Below are positions 59,182 to 64,000 of a stretch of DNA of 64,000 nt, one piece after another. The notes under the pieces are model-generated. The model saw only the letters and a program-made list of their open reading frames with translations, was not told the DNA's origin and did no database searches. Every line of letters starts with the position of its first letter. The stretch's first letter is position 1. A program made the position numbers and the translations under genes. This DNA comes from Pseudomonas sp. RIT-PI-AD. GTDB taxonomy: Bacteria > Pseudomonadota > Gammaproteobacteria > Pseudomonadales > Pseudomonadaceae. The stretch covers positions 333,950 through 397,949 of the forward strand of contig NZ_JANZKU010000001.1 in the NCBI RefSeq assembly GCF_025642785.1, written 5' to 3'.

Positions 59182-59217
59182 GCCGTGGCGACGATCAAGC
59201 GGTATCGTCGTCACGGC
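59182..59217 (+). promoter_or_regulatory. Stem-loop between sdhB and sucA
   Basis: GCCGTGGCGACGAT (59182-59195) and ATCGTCGTCACGGC (59204-59217) form a 14-bp stem with one G-U type mismatch and an 8-nt loop. No T tract follows. It lies 25 bp past the sdhB stop and could slow read-through, protect the sdh mRNA end, or bind a regulator. Confidence 0.55.
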
Positions 59218-59408
59218 AAAACCCGAACCACAGCCCAAAAAGCCGCGGTTCTCATTTGAAAATATGTTGACCAGCAGGGGCGACCGGGCTGGTGCCCGGA
59301 CCATCTGCGGGATCCTCGGTGGCTTTGCGCGAGCGGCTTTCCCCTGGGCTCGGCGAAACACGGTTCGGTCCACTGCCGGTGGAGTCCCCTTATCGAGGGT
59401 GACCTAGC

Positions 59409-62240
<2,832 letters not shown>

Positions 62241-62284
62241 CGCCTTCGCCCAGAAGAAACCGAATCAGATAGGAACCTCACATA

Positions 62285-63514
62285 ATGGCTATCGAGATCA
62301 AAGCCCCTACTTTCCCGGAATCGGTCGCCGACGGCACCGTTGCCACCTGGCACAAGAAACCGGGCGAAGCGGTCAAGCGCGACGAGCTGATCGTCGACAT
62401 CGAGACCGACAAGGTGGTCATGGAAGTACTTGCCGAGGCGGACGGCGTGCTGGCTGAAATCGTCAAGAACGAGGGCGACACCGTGCTCAGCGGCGAAGTG
62501 CTCGGCAAGCTGAGCGAAGGAGGCGCCGCCAGTGCCGCGCCTGCCGCCGCTGCGCCTGCTGCCGCTTCCGCGCCGGCCGCCCAGGGCGCTGCTGCGTCCG
62601 CTGGCGACGATCAGATCCTGGCGCCCGCCGCGCGCAAGCTCGCCGAGGAAAACGGCATCGACCCGAACAGCCTGGTAGGCACTGGCAAGGGCGGGCGCGT
62701 GACCAAGGAAGACGTGGTCGCCGCTGTCGAGGCGAAGAAATCCGCGCCGGCCGCCCCCGCCGCCAAGCCTGCCGCACCGGCCGCCGATGCGCCGATCTTC
62801 GCCGCCGGCGATCGCGTCGAGAAGCGTGTGCCGATGACCCGGTTGCGCGCCAAGGTAGCCGAGCGTTTGGTCGAGGCGCAATCCGCCATGGCTATGCTGA
62901 CCACCTTCAACGAAGTCAACATGAAACCGATCATGGACTTGCGCTCGAAGTACAAGGACATGTTCGAGAAGAAGCACAATGGCGTACGCCTGGGCTTCAT
63001 GTCCTTCTTCGTCAAGGCCGCGACCGAAGCGCTCAAGCGTCAGCCGGGGGTCAACTCTTCCATCGACGGCAACGACATCGTCTATCACGGCTACCAGGAT
63101 ATCGGTGTCGCCGTGTCCAGCGACCGTGGGCTGGTGGTGCCGGTCCTGCGTAACGCCGAGCTCATGAGCCTGGCGGAAATCGAAGGCTCCATCACCAACT
63201 TCGGCAAGAAAGCCAAAGACGGCAAGCTGACTATCGAAGACATGACCGGCGGTACCTTCACCATTTCCAACGGTGGCGTCTTCGGCTCGCTGCTGTCGAC
63301 TCCGATCGTCAACCCGCCGCAAACCGCGATCCTGGGCATGCACAAGATCCAGGAGCGGCCGATGGCGGTGAACGGGCAAGTGGTCATTCTGCCGATGATG
63401 TATCTGGCACTGTCCTACGACCACCGCCTGATCGATGGTAAGGAAGCCGTGACCTTCCTGGTGACCATCAAGGACCTGCTGGAAGACCCGGCGCGCCTGC
63501 TGCTGGACATCTGA
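62285..63514 (+). CDS. sucB: Dihydrolipoyllysine succinyltransferase (2-oxoglutarate dehydrogenase E2)
   Basis: 409 residues. One N-terminal lipoyl domain with the lipoylated Lys43 in [12 protein letters not shown], an Ala/Pro linker, the E3-binding domain ([19 protein letters not shown]), a second linker, and the catalytic domain ending in the HxxxDG motif [13 protein letters not shown]. It forms the 24-meric core of the complex. It follows sucA by 44 bp. Confidence 0.98.
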   Translation: MAIEIKAPTFPESVADGTVATWHKKPGEAVKRDELIVDIETDKVVMEVLAEADGVLAEIVKNEGDTVLSGEVLGKLSEGGAASAAPAAAAPAAASAPAAQGAAASAGDDQILAPAARKLAEENGIDPNSLVGTGKGGRVTKEDVVAAVEAKKSAPAAPAAKPAAPAADAPIFAAGDRVEKRVPMTRLRAKVAERLVEAQSAMAMLTTFNEVNMKPIMDLRSKYKDMFEKKHNGVRLGFMSFFVKAATEALKRQPGVNSSIDGNDIVYHGYQDIGVAVSSDRGLVVPVLRNAELMSLAEIEGSITNFGKKAKDGKLTIEDMTGGTFTISNGGVFGSLLSTPIVNPPQTAILGMHKIQERPMAVNGQVVILPMMYLALSYDHRLIDGKEAVTFLVTIKDLLEDPARLLLDI

Positions 63515-63530
63515 TAGCCAGTCTCTCCCA

Positions 63531-63555
63531 CGGCGGTCCCCACGAGGGGCCGCCG
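63531..63555 (+). promoter_or_regulatory. Stem-loop between sucB and lpdG
   Basis: CGGCGG-T-CCCC (63531-63541) pairs with GGGG-CCGCCG (63546-63555), with one bulged base and a 4-nt loop. No T tract. It may tune lpdG read-through or stabilise the upstream mRNA. Confidence 0.45.
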
Positions 63556-63575
63556 GTCCATTCGAGAAGGAATGA

Positions 63576-64000
<425 letters not shown>

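Overview
The window is chromosomal DNA of a high-GC Pseudomonas, close to the P. aeruginosa group. The gene order dnaX-ybaB-recR-acyl-CoA dehydrogenase, apt-anr-hemN, ccoS/ccoI/ccoH/ccoG, two ccoNOQP operons, aer, acnA, rlmM, tusA, and gltA/sdhCDAB-sucAB-lpdG follows, from recall, the PA1532-PA1587 stretch of P. aeruginosa PAO1. Accessory genes are inserted in it. No tRNA or rRNA gene and no CRISPR array was seen. The only RNA gene found is the 4.5S SRP RNA.

Layout. 1-2.2 kb: a TetR regulator cut by the window edge, an HU-type protein, the SRP RNA gene and a small conserved protein. 2.3-3.8 kb: a self-cleaving S24 phage-type repressor, divergent from a short unknown ORF and a phage holin, an orphan lysis cassette. 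4.1-8.6 kb: dnaX (with long Pro-Glu repeats), ybaB, recR and an acyl-CoA dehydrogenase. 8.7-10.6 kb: a 67-residue peptide gene followed by an asparagine-synthetase-like amide ligase with no glutaminase cysteine; this is the least explained unit in the window. 10.7-16.0 kb: a TriABC-like RND efflux operon with two adaptor lipoproteins. 16.3-18.8 kb: two EamA-family exporters and an XRE-cupin regulator. 18.8-20.7 kb: an AT-richer islet with a secreted subtilisin-like protease. 20.7-22.5 kb: a MocR regulator and a DUF1127 protein.

22.5-40.8 kb is a low-oxygen respiration block. ANR, the oxygen-sensing FNR homologue, sits beside hemN (oxygen-independent haem synthesis), the cbb3 oxidase assembly genes (ccoS, ccoI, ccoH, ccoG, a TauE-like protein) and two complete cbb3 oxidase operons, followed by the Aer-like energy-taxis receptor. 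Full ANR boxes (TTGAY-N4-ATCAA) lie upstream of hemN and of the second oxidase operon; none was seen upstream of the first. The two oxidase operons share a 236-bp identical segment, which suggests gene conversion.

41-54 kb: aconitase A, RlmM, TusA, a MATE exporter, pdxB (preceded by a short inverted-repeat-bounded element), a DUF1287 protein, an ABC exporter, PpnP, a DEDDh exonuclease, a DUF486 membrane protein, a YkgJ-type cysteine-cluster protein and a START-domain protein. 54.3-64 kb: citrate synthase, divergent from sdhCDAB-sucAB-lpdG, the TCA-cycle supercluster, which runs off the right edge inside lpdG. Both sides of that divergent region have readable sigma70 promoters.

All assignments come from reading translated sequence and motifs; no database search was run.
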